DNA from: JBFXDI01 sp050181295
GTDB taxonomy: Bacteria; Pseudomonadota; Alphaproteobacteria; Rhizobiales; Aestuariivirgaceae
Assembly (NCBI GenBank): GCA_050181295.1
Contig: JBFXDI010000192.1
Coordinates: 1 to 5,921 of the forward strand
Direction of reading: 5' to 3'
DNA: 5,921 nt
Shown: piece by piece, positions 1 to 5,800 of the stretch
How the letters are laid out: each line of letters opens with the position of its first letter
Position numbering within the stretch: the first letter of the stretch is position 1
Notes under the pieces: model-generated
Told to the model about the DNA's origin: nothing
The model's input: only the letters and a program-made list of their open reading frames with translations
The model's database searches: none
Made by a program: the position numbers and the translations under genes

Positions 1-110
1 AGGGGGGAAAGGTCGCTATCGTCGCCGTCATGCGAAAGCTTCTCACCATCCTCAATGCAATCATCCGCACCAATACGCCCTGGAAACTCAGCCCCACATA
101 AAGACGGTTG
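1..110 (+). mobile_element. Right end of an IS110-family element (truncated by window edge)
   Basis: This is the 3' end of an IS110-type insertion sequence, comprising the transposase C-terminus (stop at 99-101) and a few non-coding bases. I place the boundary at about 110/111 because the flanking palindromic repeat, which can be compared with its inverted partner at 214-267, starts matching at the CT of 111-112. IS110 elements use a DEDD-type transposase and in many cases a bridge RNA to choose targets. They lack the usual terminal inverted repeats, so the exact end cannot be read from symmetry. The very short 3' non-coding end suggests an IS110-group element with its RNA at the unseen 5' end, rather than an IS1111-group one. 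That last point is inference. Confidence 0.7.
3..101 (+). CDS. IS110-family transposase, C-terminal 32 residues (partial)
   Basis: The reading frame enters from the left edge and ends at TAA 99-101. The visible residues include KVAIVAVMRKLLTILNAIIR followed by TNTPWK. This is the characteristic tail of IS110-family transposases, after the Transposase_20 (helix-hairpin-helix) region, where a conserved 'VALVAVMRKLLxxLNAxx+xxxPW' pattern is usual. The catalytic DEDD domain lies outside the window, so I cannot say whether the gene is intact. It reads towards the phage portal gene but stops 240 bp before it, with a palindromic repeat in between, so it is not part of the phage operon. Recognition is by motif memory, not by a search. 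Confidence 0.85.
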   Translation, partial: GGKVAIVAVMRKLLTILNAIIRTNTPWKLSPT

Positions 111-267
111 CTCATCCGTCACCGCGCTCCGCGCGCTGCCACCTTCTCCCATCAAGGGAGAAGGGAAGCGGCCTGTTGCGACGCTCCCATCTCCGGCGAG
201 AAGCGCCAGTCTTCCTTCTCCCCTTGTGGGAGAAGATGGCGCCGCGCGCGGCGCGGCGACGGATGAG
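111..267. repeat. RIME-like inverted repeat (palindromic intergenic element)
   Basis: Two 54-bp arms, 111-164 and 214-267, are reverse complements of each other at 45 of 54 positions by hand alignment. Both outer ends carry CTCATCCGTC or its complement. Each arm also has its own small hairpin: CCTTCTCCC/GGGAGAAGG at 142-150/156-164, and CTTCTCCC/GGGAGAAG at 215-222/228-235. About 49 bp separates the arms. This two-arm, nested-hairpin structure matches the rhizobial intergenic mosaic elements (RIME-like) common in Hyphomicrobiales genomes. It fills most of the non-coding gap between the IS110 end and the portal gene. I see no promoter motif in 268-341, only a CAAC-rich leader and the portal ribosome binding site. 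Confidence 0.8.
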
Positions 268-341
268 GGGGAGCGGCCTATCCGCGAATCCGGTTCCAAC
301 CAACTTCAACCAACACATCAACCCAGCGAGGATTCCCCATC

Positions 342-2543
342 ATGATCAACGACGACGCCGGTTTGCCGGATTCCAATGATGAGCCGGCGAAGGAGCTGGA
401 GGACCGCCCGGCCGCGCCCTGGCTCGCCGAGATCGACGCCGCCTTGCAGCGCGAGGATGCCTGGCGCCAGCGTGGCCGCAAGGTGGTGCAGCGCTATCGC
501 GACGAGCGGGACGGCGGCCAAAGCCTTAGCCGGATAAACATCCTCTGGTCGAACACCGAGGTGCTGAAGGCTGCCCTGTTCACGCGGACGCCGAAGCCGG
601 ACATCCGGCGGCGCTTCGCCGACCAGCGGGCCGGCGACGAGGTGGCGCGGACGGCGAGCGAGGTGATCGAGCGGGCGGTCGCCTATTGCGTCGACGCCTA
701 TGACATCGAGGGCACCATCGCGGCGGCCGTCGAGGACATGCTGCTGCCCGGGCGCGGCGTCGCCTTCGTCGCCTATGAGCCGGAGATCGAGGAGCTCGGC
801 GAATACGACCCGCCCGGCAATGGCGAAGGCGATGGGAGGAACAACGGCGGCAGCGACGGCGGGGAAGGCGAGGCGGGCGAGGGGCTTTCCGCCCGCATCA
901 CCGGGCAGAAGCTCACCGCCGACTATGTCTATTGGGAGGATTTCTGCCATGGCCCGGCGCGCTCGTGGAAGGACGTGCCCTGGGTGGCGCGCCGCCATGC
1001 GCTGCGGAAGGACGAGTTCGAGCAGAAGTTCCCGCACGCCCGCGAGGAGGCGGGGCTCGCCTATGCGCTGAAATCGGCCTCCGACGCGCGCCAGGGCGGG
1101 GCCGAGGGCGAGCGCTTCGTCGAGGTCTGGGAGGTCTGGTCGAAGCAGGGCCGCGAACGGCTCTATGTCGGCCGCGGCTACCGCCATGTGCTGCAGGCCG
1201 ACCCCGATCCGCTGAGGCTGCAGGACTTCTTCCCCTGCCCGGAGCCGCTGACCGGCGTCACCACCACCGACACGCTGGAGCCGGTGCCGGAATTCACCCA
1301 GTACCAGGACCAGGCGAACGAGCTCGACGCGGTGGCGACGAGGATCAGCCGCCTCATCGGGCAGATGCGCTGGCGCGGCGTCTACGACGCCACCGTCGAC
1401 CAGGACGGCTCGACGCTGAAGGCGCTGGAGAGCGCCGACGACGGCACGCTGCTGCCGCACGACAATTTCCAGATGCTGCGCGAGAAGGGCGGCATCGACG
1501 GCGCCATCGGCTTCGTGCCGATCGAGCGGCTCTACCCGATCGTCGCCCAGCTCGACCGCCAGCGGGCGACGCTGATCCAGGAGATCTACGAGGTCACCGG
1601 CATCTCCGACATCATCCGCGGCGCCACCAACCCGAACGAGACCAAGGGCGCGCAGGTGCTGAAGGCGCAGTTCGGCTCCATGCGCATGCAGAAGCGCCAG
1701 ATGAAGGTGCAGAAATTCATCCGTGACCTCTACCGCCTCAAGGCGGAGATCATCGCCGAACATTTCACTGCCGATATCCTCTCGGAAATGACCGGCATCG
1801 ATCTCCCCTCGGCGGAGGAGCAGCACCGGCTGAAGGCGCTGGCCGGCTCGGCCTCCGCGCTGCCCGGCCTTGCCGGCGCTCCTCCGCCGCCCGCTCTGCC
1901 GCCGCAGATCCTGCGCCGTGCCAACGGCGCCAACTGGGACGAGGTGATGGCGCTGCTCGCCTCCGACCGCCTGCGCGGCTACCGGGTCGACATCGAGACC
2001 GACACCACGGTGCTGGTCGACGCGGAGGCGGAGAAGCAGAGCCGCCTGGAATTCATGACCGCGATGAAGGACCTCATCGGCGAGGCCTATGCGGCGATGA
2101 GCGCGGCGCCGCAGATGCTGCCGGTGATGCGCGAGCTCTTCCTCTTCGGCGTCCGCTCCTTCAAGCCGGGCCGGGCGCTGGAGGAGACGTTCGAGGCGGC
2201 GCTCGACGAGATGGCGCGCAACCTGCCGCAACTGCCGCCGGGCGCGGCGGGGGCGGGCGCAGGCGCCGCCGGAGCAGGGGCCGCCGGCCTCGGCGGGGTC
2301 CCCGGCCTCGCGCCGGCGGGGGTCGCGGGCCTCACGCCGGCGAATCTCCCCGGCCTCACGCCGGCGGCTGCGGGCGCCGCGATCCGGGGCCTCGCGGCGC
2401 TGCGCGACAGCGAGCGGAAGGCGGTGAAGGACCGCGCCGACACCGCGCTCGCCGAGGCGGCGCTGCAGCAGCGGACGGCGAAGGACACGCGCGAGGCGGC
2501 GCTCGCGGCGGAAGAGCTGCGCCTCAGGGCGATGGGGCTTTAG
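342..2543 (+). CDS. Phage portal protein, P22 type
   Basis: This 733-aa protein fits the size and layout of P22-like portal proteins, which form the dodecameric ring at one capsid vertex through which the terminase packages DNA. The N-terminal third contains WSNTEVLKAALFTRTPKPDI and a following helical region (TASEVIERAVAYCVDAYDI). Residues about 416-450 carry YEVTGISDIIRGATNPNETK and GAQVLKAQFGSMRMQKRQ, the kind of conserved core found in this family. Two low-complexity stretches stand out: an acidic Gly-rich segment at about 156-185, and an Ala/Gly/Pro linker at about 632-690 with three 8-residue repeats. A charged helical tail (likely coiled coil) follows to the end. GAGGA at 328-332 lies 9 nt before the ATG, which supports this start. 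No terminase gene precedes it; an IS110 end and a repeat do. The frame is open and looks intact. Confidence 0.88.
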   Translation: MINDDAGLPDSNDEPAKELEDRPAAPWLAEIDAALQREDAWRQRGRKVVQRYRDERDGGQSLSRINILWSNTEVLKAALFTRTPKPDIRRRFADQRAGDEVARTASEVIERAVAYCVDAYDIEGTIAAAVEDMLLPGRGVAFVAYEPEIEELGEYDPPGNGEGDGRNNGGSDGGEGEAGEGLSARITGQKLTADYVYWEDFCHGPARSWKDVPWVARRHALRKDEFEQKFPHAREEAGLAYALKSASDARQGGAEGERFVEVWEVWSKQGRERLYVGRGYRHVLQADPDPLRLQDFFPCPEPLTGVTTTDTLEPVPEFTQYQDQANELDAVATRISRLIGQMRWRGVYDATVDQDGSTLKALESADDGTLLPHDNFQMLREKGGIDGAIGFVPIERLYPIVAQLDRQRATLIQEIYEVTGISDIIRGATNPNETKGAQVLKAQFGSMRMQKRQMKVQKFIRDLYRLKAEIIAEHFTADILSEMTGIDLPSAEEQHRLKALAGSASALPGLAGAPPPPALPPQILRRANGANWDEVMALLASDRLRGYRVDIETDTTVLVDAEAEKQSRLEFMTAMKDLIGEAYAAMSAAPQMLPVMRELFLFGVRSFKPGRALEETFEAALDEMARNLPQLPPGAAGAGAGAAGAGAAGLGGVPGLAPAGVAGLTPANLPGLTPAAAGAAIRGLAALRDSERKAVKDRADTALAEAALQQRTAKDTREAALAAEELRLRAMGL
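2304..2375 (+). repeat. Three in-frame 24-bp repeats in the portal C-terminal linker
   Basis: The unit GGCCTC[G/A]CGCCGGCG begins at 2304, 2328 and 2352, so the period is exactly 24 bp (8 codons). It encodes GLAPAGVA, GLTPANLP and GLTPAAAG at residues 655-678. It lies inside an Ala/Gly-rich linker between the portal body and the charged C-terminal helix. Because the period is a multiple of three, copy-number change would keep the frame. Confidence 0.8.
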
Positions 2544-2567
2544 ATCAGCGCGGTCTTGACGACGTCT

Positions 2568-2700
2568 CCGTCGTTCCGGCCGTAGCGAAGCGAAGAGCCG
2601 TAACCTCGCGGTATGGGGCAACGTCCCTCCACGAGGATGTGCCGCCCCGATTCCGACCTCGAGGTTCCGGCTCTCCGCTTCGCTACGGCCGGAACGACGG
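2568..2700. repeat. Long inverted repeat between portal and cargo genes
   Basis: The 33-bp arms at 2568-2600 and 2668-2700 are reverse complements with a single mismatch. Both arms contain CGTTCCGGCCGTAGCGAAGC or its complement. Pairing continues imperfectly inward (AACCTCG...GGGGC against GCCCC...CGAGGTT), so the whole 133 bp could fold into one long hairpin. There is no run of T after it, so it is not a classical intrinsic terminator, although an RNA stem of this size could still affect readthrough from the portal gene. It looks like another dispersed palindromic element of the Hyphomicrobiales type, unrelated in sequence to the one at 111-267. Confidence 0.8.
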
Positions 2701-2885
2701 ACAATTCAATCAATCAAACGAGAATCGTGGAGTGCGATTCATCGCACCGGCGGCGCTTCGGCGTGGCTCCCGGCGCTCGCCCATGCCGAGAGACCCGCGG
2801 TGCGCTTCGGCTCGCTCAGCAGCGCCCCACGGCGCCGTGCATCGGCGGCAATGCCCTCCAACCCACCGATTGAAAGGATCGCACC
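2701..2885 (+). other. Leader region without a gene, upstream of the cargo genes
   Basis: I see no convincing gene here. A small perfect hairpin, GTGCGA-TTCA-TCGCAC, lies at 2732-2747. The rest is GC-rich with no clear -35/-10 pair. The region ends with AAGGA at 2874-2878, 7 nt before the ATG at 2886. Together with the inverted repeat at 2568-2700 it makes a 342-bp gap, unusual inside a phage head operon and consistent with later insertion of the downstream genes. Confidence 0.5.
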
Positions 2886-3752
2886 ATGACCTATCCAACC
2901 TGGCCGTATTCGGAAGACACACCTGAAGAGATGCGCCGCTATCTCGACACCTACTACGACAGCTTTGCCGGGGCTGATCCGCGCCGCACATCCGCATCGG
3001 ACGGCATCACCGGCAAGCTCGACCTCAACGCCAATCTCATGCAGCCGCTGACGCTGGACCAGAGCGCCGACCTCGCTGTAAGCGAATACCGCAAGAACTA
3101 CCGTGCGAAGCATGGGGTTGAGCCGTTCCAGCAGGAATTCAGCCGGGAAAAATACTACGCGGACGGGGGCTCCGCCTTTTTTCCTGCAACAAGCAAAGCC
3201 TCCGCGACCGCCACGGCGTTGTCGGGTGCCAGTGGTGGGGATCAGAACACAGCCTTGGAGCGCCCGGTGTCCAACGGTGCTTTGCCCACCGTTGCTCAGC
3301 TAGGATCTTCGCCCTCTCGATCTGAGACAGCCACCCAGTCGTCGGCGCCCAAATGGGATTGGGGGCCTATCGGCTTTGTCAAACATTACTATTTCGGCAA
3401 AGGAAAGCCGGTTAATCTGAGTGAGATTGGACTAGCGACTCAGTACGAGCAATCGGCTTCGGTGCAGCAAGAGACTGAAAAATTCATGAATGAGGTTCTT
3501 GCGTAGGCGCATGACGGCTTTGCGACCGGCCGGAGAGGCGAGACAAATGTCACATGGTCCAGCCCCTCAATGTTCTCTATCGGCAATAGCGCTCCGATGA
3601 TGTCTGCAGTCTGCGATGGCGAGAAGTGCATCTTCCGGTTCAGTCTAGACGACAAATTCCAGAATCCGGTAGACTTGGGCATCGAGGTCGGCGGGACACC
3701 GTACGACATCAATCATAAGTGGACCGTCATTCGCCGCTATAGACAGCCATGA
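2886..3752 (+). pseudogene. Modular toxin-like protein interrupted by an in-frame TAG
   Basis: I do not recognise a named family. The frame runs 206 codons from ATG 2886 (AAGGA 7 nt upstream), hits TAG at 3504-3506, then stays open in the same frame for 81 more codons to TGA 3750-3752. No good start or ribosome binding site serves the second part, so it reads as one gene of 288 codon positions with a nonsense codon. Layout: an N-terminal region with aromatic and acidic residues (1-100), a Ser/Thr/Ala-rich linker (about 100-155), then a compact block with WDWGPIGFVKHYYFGKGKP, and after the stop FSLDDKFQNPVD and GGTPYDINHKW. A variable N-terminus, a linker and a conserved-looking C-terminal domain suggest a bacteriocin- or polymorphic-toxin-like design. 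This is inference. Alternatives are translational readthrough, a sequencing error, or a functional 206-aa truncated form. The lipoprotein start overlaps its final stop. Confidence 0.6.
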
Positions 3753-4228
3753 CGAATCTTCGCCGACTCGCCATGCCGCTGATGGCAGTCGCAGGCGTTC
3801 TCCTTGCTGGATGCTCCCGGTACGAGATCACGCTCGCTCCCGGCTACGCCTTCGTTGCCGATTGGCTGAGCTATGTGACTGGTCCCGGCATTGGGTTGGC
3901 GGTGGGCGAAAACGTGACGCGGTACATGCGGTTTGGCAATCATCTCGTCGGGGAACGGGTCGCCGAGAGCGATCCACGCTTCAAGCCCGATCCGCCCGAG
4001 ACCTACGGCTTCTTCATCCTCGACATGGGGAAGGGCGAACTGCGGGAAGGCATGGACGAGGCGGCGTTCCGCAAGGCGCTCGCCGAGCGCGGCCTGCCGG
4101 CCGAGCCCTTCACCGGCATCTGCCGCGGGGCCGACGCGCTCATTCCCTTCCGCTATTTTTGCGATGGCTTCGAGGCGCCGACCTTCGACGCGGCTCGGGG
4201 AAAGTCCTCCACGATCAGCGGGCAGTAG
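3749..4228 (+). CDS. Small lipoprotein, paralogue 1 (possible immunity protein)
   Basis: This 159-aa protein has a classic lipoprotein signal: basic N-terminus (RR at 5-6), a hydrophobic stretch, and the lipobox LAGC with the acylated Cys at residue 22. The mature protein would therefore sit in the envelope. The mature start CSRYEI-x-LAPGY is shared with the second lipoprotein. The C-terminal half contains ETYGFFILDM and a charged helix (GMDEAAFRKALAERGLP), then two cysteines (125 and 138) that could form a periplasmic disulfide. The ATG overlaps the upstream stop as ATGA, so translation is probably coupled to the toxin-like gene's full-length frame. That coupling and the envelope location are why an immunity role is suggested, but no known immunity family is recognised. 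The segment 3992-4187 is nearly identical to part of the gene at 4826-5332. Confidence 0.85.
   Translation: MTNLRRLAMPLMAVAGVLLAGCSRYEITLAPGYAFVADWLSYVTGPGIGLAVGENVTRYMRFGNHLVGERVAESDPRFKPDPPETYGFFILDMGKGELREGMDEAAFRKALAERGLPAEPFTGICRGADALIPFRYFCDGFEAPTFDAARGKSSTISGQ
3992..4187 (+). repeat. 196-bp near-identical block, copy 1
   Basis: Codes for residues 82 to about 146 of the first lipoprotein. It matches 5096-5291 at a constant offset of 1104 bp with one difference by hand comparison (G at 4029 against A at 5133, Gly to Glu). Outside the block the two genes diverge sharply on the 5' side and moderately on the 3' side. Confidence 0.9.
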
Positions 4229-4260
4229 GCGGCCACCAAGCCCGACGGTTCTTCTGGGAT

Positions 4261-4791
4261 ATGCCACTCTATCACGGCACCGATAGGGATTTTAAGGCTT
4301 TTGATCTTTCAAGAGCTGGCGATACGACTCAAGCGTCAACGGCGTATAGCGGAGTATGGTCGGCGGCCGATCCGGAGACGGCACATTACCATGCTCGTCG
4401 GGCGGCGGAGCGGTCAGGGGGTAATGAGCAAATATATCCTCTAGTCCATAGGGCCTCGAAGCCTGGGACGATTGATCTTCAGGGCGGGGAGAGGATGCAC
4501 GAGATTGCTGCGACATTGTCCTACCTCTGGGCTCGCGACTACGACGCTGTGCTGATCCGAAATTATACATCGCCCGAGACAGGAAAGAAAACGTCCATCC
4601 TCGTAGTGAAAGATCCTTCGCAACTGCGCACGCCCTGGGCTGCCTTTGATCCCGCTAGGCGAGACAGCAACGACCTGCTTTCTGTCCGGGGCCTTCCTTT
4701 TCCGCACATTGTGATCGAGGAGACGCCTTCGAGATCGCCTTATGATGACGAAGAGTTCCAGCAGGCGTATCGAGAAGGCCGTGCCTCCTGA
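4261..4791 (+). CDS. ADP-ribosyltransferase-like protein (phage/polyvalent-protein type)
   Basis: This 176-aa protein opens with MPLYHGTDRDFKAFDLSRAG, the pattern seen at the start of ADP-ribosyltransferase (ART) domains in phage polyvalent proteins, where Y-H-G-T contacts NAD. Residues 29-47 (YSGVWSAADPETAHYHARR) occupy the place of the family's 'GxYF(S/A)xxPExAxxYA' strand and helix. Residues 93-123 (DYDAVLIRNY, then ILVVKDPSQLR) resemble the closing strands. AAFDPARRDSNDLL (127-140) resembles the tail motif following many phage ART domains. The usual third catalytic Glu/Gln is not obvious; E106 in SPETGKK is a candidate. A catalytically dead or diverged copy is therefore possible. No signal peptide is visible, so it should be cytoplasmic or delivered another way. 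The start is the first ATG in frame before YHGT, 32 bp after the first lipoprotein; its ribosome binding site is weak. Family assignment is from motif memory. Confidence 0.72.
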   Translation: MPLYHGTDRDFKAFDLSRAGDTTQASTAYSGVWSAADPETAHYHARRAAERSGGNEQIYPLVHRASKPGTIDLQGGERMHEIAATLSYLWARDYDAVLIRNYTSPETGKKTSILVVKDPSQLRTPWAAFDPARRDSNDLLSVRGLPFPHIVIEETPSRSPYDDEEFQQAYREGRAS

Positions 4792-4825
4792 CGTAGCTGG
4801 ACGCCGCTTAAGATAGGAGAGCGCG

Positions 4826-5332
4826 ATGGTGGAGGGATATGACAAGCGAGGATGGTCCCGTTTCACCGCTGTCCTGCGACGGACAAGTGCGATCGCTCTC
4901 TTGCTCACTGCCTCAGGATGCAGTCGCTACGAAATTCCGCTTGCACCCGGCTATTCCTTCATTACCGACGTGGTTGGCTATATCGCCGGGCCGAGAGGAG
5001 TCCGACCCGCGCCCGACGTGATCCGGTACATGCGCCTCGGTTCGATTGTCGTCGGTGAGCGGGTCATCGAGACCGACACCTCCCTTCCGCCTGACCCGCC
5101 CGAGACCTACGGCTTCTTCATCCTCGACATGGAGAAGGGCGAACTGCGGGAAGGCATGGACGAGGCGGCGTTCCGCAAGGCGCTCGCCGAGCGCGGCCTG
5201 CCGGCCGAGCCCTTCACCGGCATCTGCCGCGGGGCCGACGCGCTCATTCCCTTCCGCTATTTTTGCGATGGCTTCGAGGCGCCGACCTTCGGTGCCGCGC
5301 GGGGAAAATCCTCCACCATCAGCGGGCGCTAG
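4826..5332 (+). CDS. Small lipoprotein, paralogue 2
   Basis: This 168-aa paralogue of the gene at 3749-4228 has a strong ribosome binding site (AGGAG 4815-4819, 6 nt before the ATG). Its longer N-region (about 19 residues, several basic) precedes the hydrophobic segment TSAIALLLTASGC. Cys32 is the likely acylated residue, though Ala at -3 is less typical of a lipobox than Leu. The mature start CSRYEIPLAPGY matches paralogue 1, the stretch to about residue 90 is diverged, and from ETYGFFILDM onward the proteins are almost the same, including two cysteines (134 and 147). It begins 34 bp after the ART-like gene, so the order 'effector-like gene then lipoprotein' occurs twice. An immunity, exclusion or surface-modifying role is possible; none can be shown from the sequence. 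Confidence 0.85.
   Translation: MVEGYDKRGWSRFTAVLRRTSAIALLLTASGCSRYEIPLAPGYSFITDVVGYIAGPRGVRPAPDVIRYMRLGSIVVGERVIETDTSLPPDPPETYGFFILDMEKGELREGMDEAAFRKALAERGLPAEPFTGICRGADALIPFRYFCDGFEAPTFGAARGKSSTISGR
5096..5291 (+). repeat. 196-bp near-identical block, copy 2
   Basis: Partner of 3992-4187, with one mismatch in 196 bp. It encodes the central C-terminal part of the second lipoprotein. The two copies are direct repeats 1104 bp apart and flank the ART-like gene, so recombination between them would delete that gene and fuse the lipoproteins. Confidence 0.9.
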
Positions 5333-5380
5333 GCCCGGGAGAGGCGGCTGGGTCTGCCTGCCTCACAGAAGGAATCCGAC

Positions 5381-5659
5381 ATGCCGAGATGGATATGGGA
5401 CGGCCGGCGCGGGGCGCTCGTGCCGGCGCAGGTGTATGAGGCGGCGAAGGCGGCGGAGCGCCATGGCCGCGCCTTCGGCGTGATGCCCGACATCGCCCCC
5501 TTCCGCTCGCCGATCGACGGCGCCGAAATCTCCTCGCGCTCGTCGCTGCGGGCCCATGAGCGGCGCCACCGCGTGCGCCAATGCGGCGAACTGAAGAGCG
5601 TCGCCGATTTCGACAACCGGAAGGTCAAGCCGTTCCGCTCGGTGACGGAGGGATGGTGA
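5381..5659 (+). CDS. Small phage protein of a head-gene cluster (unknown function)
   Basis: This 92-aa protein has AAGGA at 5369-5373, 7 nt before the ATG. It begins MPRWIWDGRRGALVPAQVYE and contains MPDIAPFRSPIDGAEISSRS, then LRAHERRHRVRQCGEL. The pattern 'D...(F/Y)RSP+DG..I.SRS.LR.H.+RH.V...G' is one I associate with small phage proteins encoded between the portal and the scaffold/coat genes in P22- and T7-like clusters. That placement would make it the original neighbour of the portal, now pushed 2.8 kb away by the cargo genes. Only one cysteine is present, so it is not a zinc ribbon. The coat and scaffold genes expected next are missing; a repeat and an IS end follow. Its biochemical role is unknown to me. 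Confidence 0.7.
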   Translation: MPRWIWDGRRGALVPAQVYEAAKAAERHGRAFGVMPDIAPFRSPIDGAEISSRSSLRAHERRHRVRQCGELKSVADFDNRKVKPFRSVTEGW

Positions 5660-5685
5660 GGGCGAGCAACGGGCCGCAGCTTCAA

Positions 5686-5800
5686 CCTCCCCCTTGTGGG
5701 GAGGTCCAAGGCGGCGAAGCCGGCTTGGGGTGGGGGTAGTGCCCGCCACGGATGCTGAGTGTGTTGAGGGCACTACCCCCACCCCAAAACGCTTCGCGTT
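5686..5800. repeat. Palindromic repeat pair, right copy truncated by an IS
   Basis: A 20-bp perfect inverted repeat sits at 5725-5744 and 5768-5787 with a 23-nt loop, giving a strong hairpin after the 92-aa gene. The left copy extends outward to 5686 with two further nested stems: CCTCCCC/GGGGAGG at about 5686-5704, and CCAAG...CTTGG at about 5706-5728. The right copy begins the matching extension (AACGC-TTC-GCGTT at 5788-5800) and then stops abruptly. This is the intergenic element type seen at 111-267, with a different stem sequence. It may also serve as a 3' RNA stem for the phage transcript, although no T-run follows. Confidence 0.78.

Noticed and set aside
111..267. Possible CRISPR or intrinsic terminator from the repeated CTTCTCCC...GGGAGAAG stems
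   Set aside because: Only two copies in inverted orientation, no regular spacers and no T-run; it fits a palindromic intergenic element.
932..1726. A 264-codon plus-strand frame inside the portal gene
   Set aside because: Arg/Ala/Gly-rich shadow frame with no motif and entirely within the portal coding sequence.
318..2621. A 767-codon open frame on the minus strand across the portal gene
   Set aside because: It mirrors the portal codons; high GC removes stops in this antisense frame. The product is Arg/Ala-rich with no domain, while the plus-strand portal has recognisable motifs and a ribosome binding site.
3811..4260. Upstream extension of the ART-like gene by 150 codons
   Set aside because: This part overlaps lipoprotein 1 in another frame and is Arg-rich noise. 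The ART motif YHGT follows directly after the ATG at 4261.
4441..4908. Minus-strand frame of 155 codons opposite the ART-like gene
   Set aside because: No motif and no ribosome binding site, and the plus-strand gene explains the stretch better.
3749..5332. The lipoproteins as phage outer-membrane spanins (Rz1-like)
   Set aside because: They are longer than typical Rz1 proteins, not proline-rich, and no Rz partner, holin or endolysin is nearby.
5046..5483. A 145-codon plus-strand frame overlapping lipoprotein 2
   Set aside because: It is similar to the frame at 3933-4286 only because the underlying DNA is duplicated; both are out-of-frame shadows of the lipoprotein genes.
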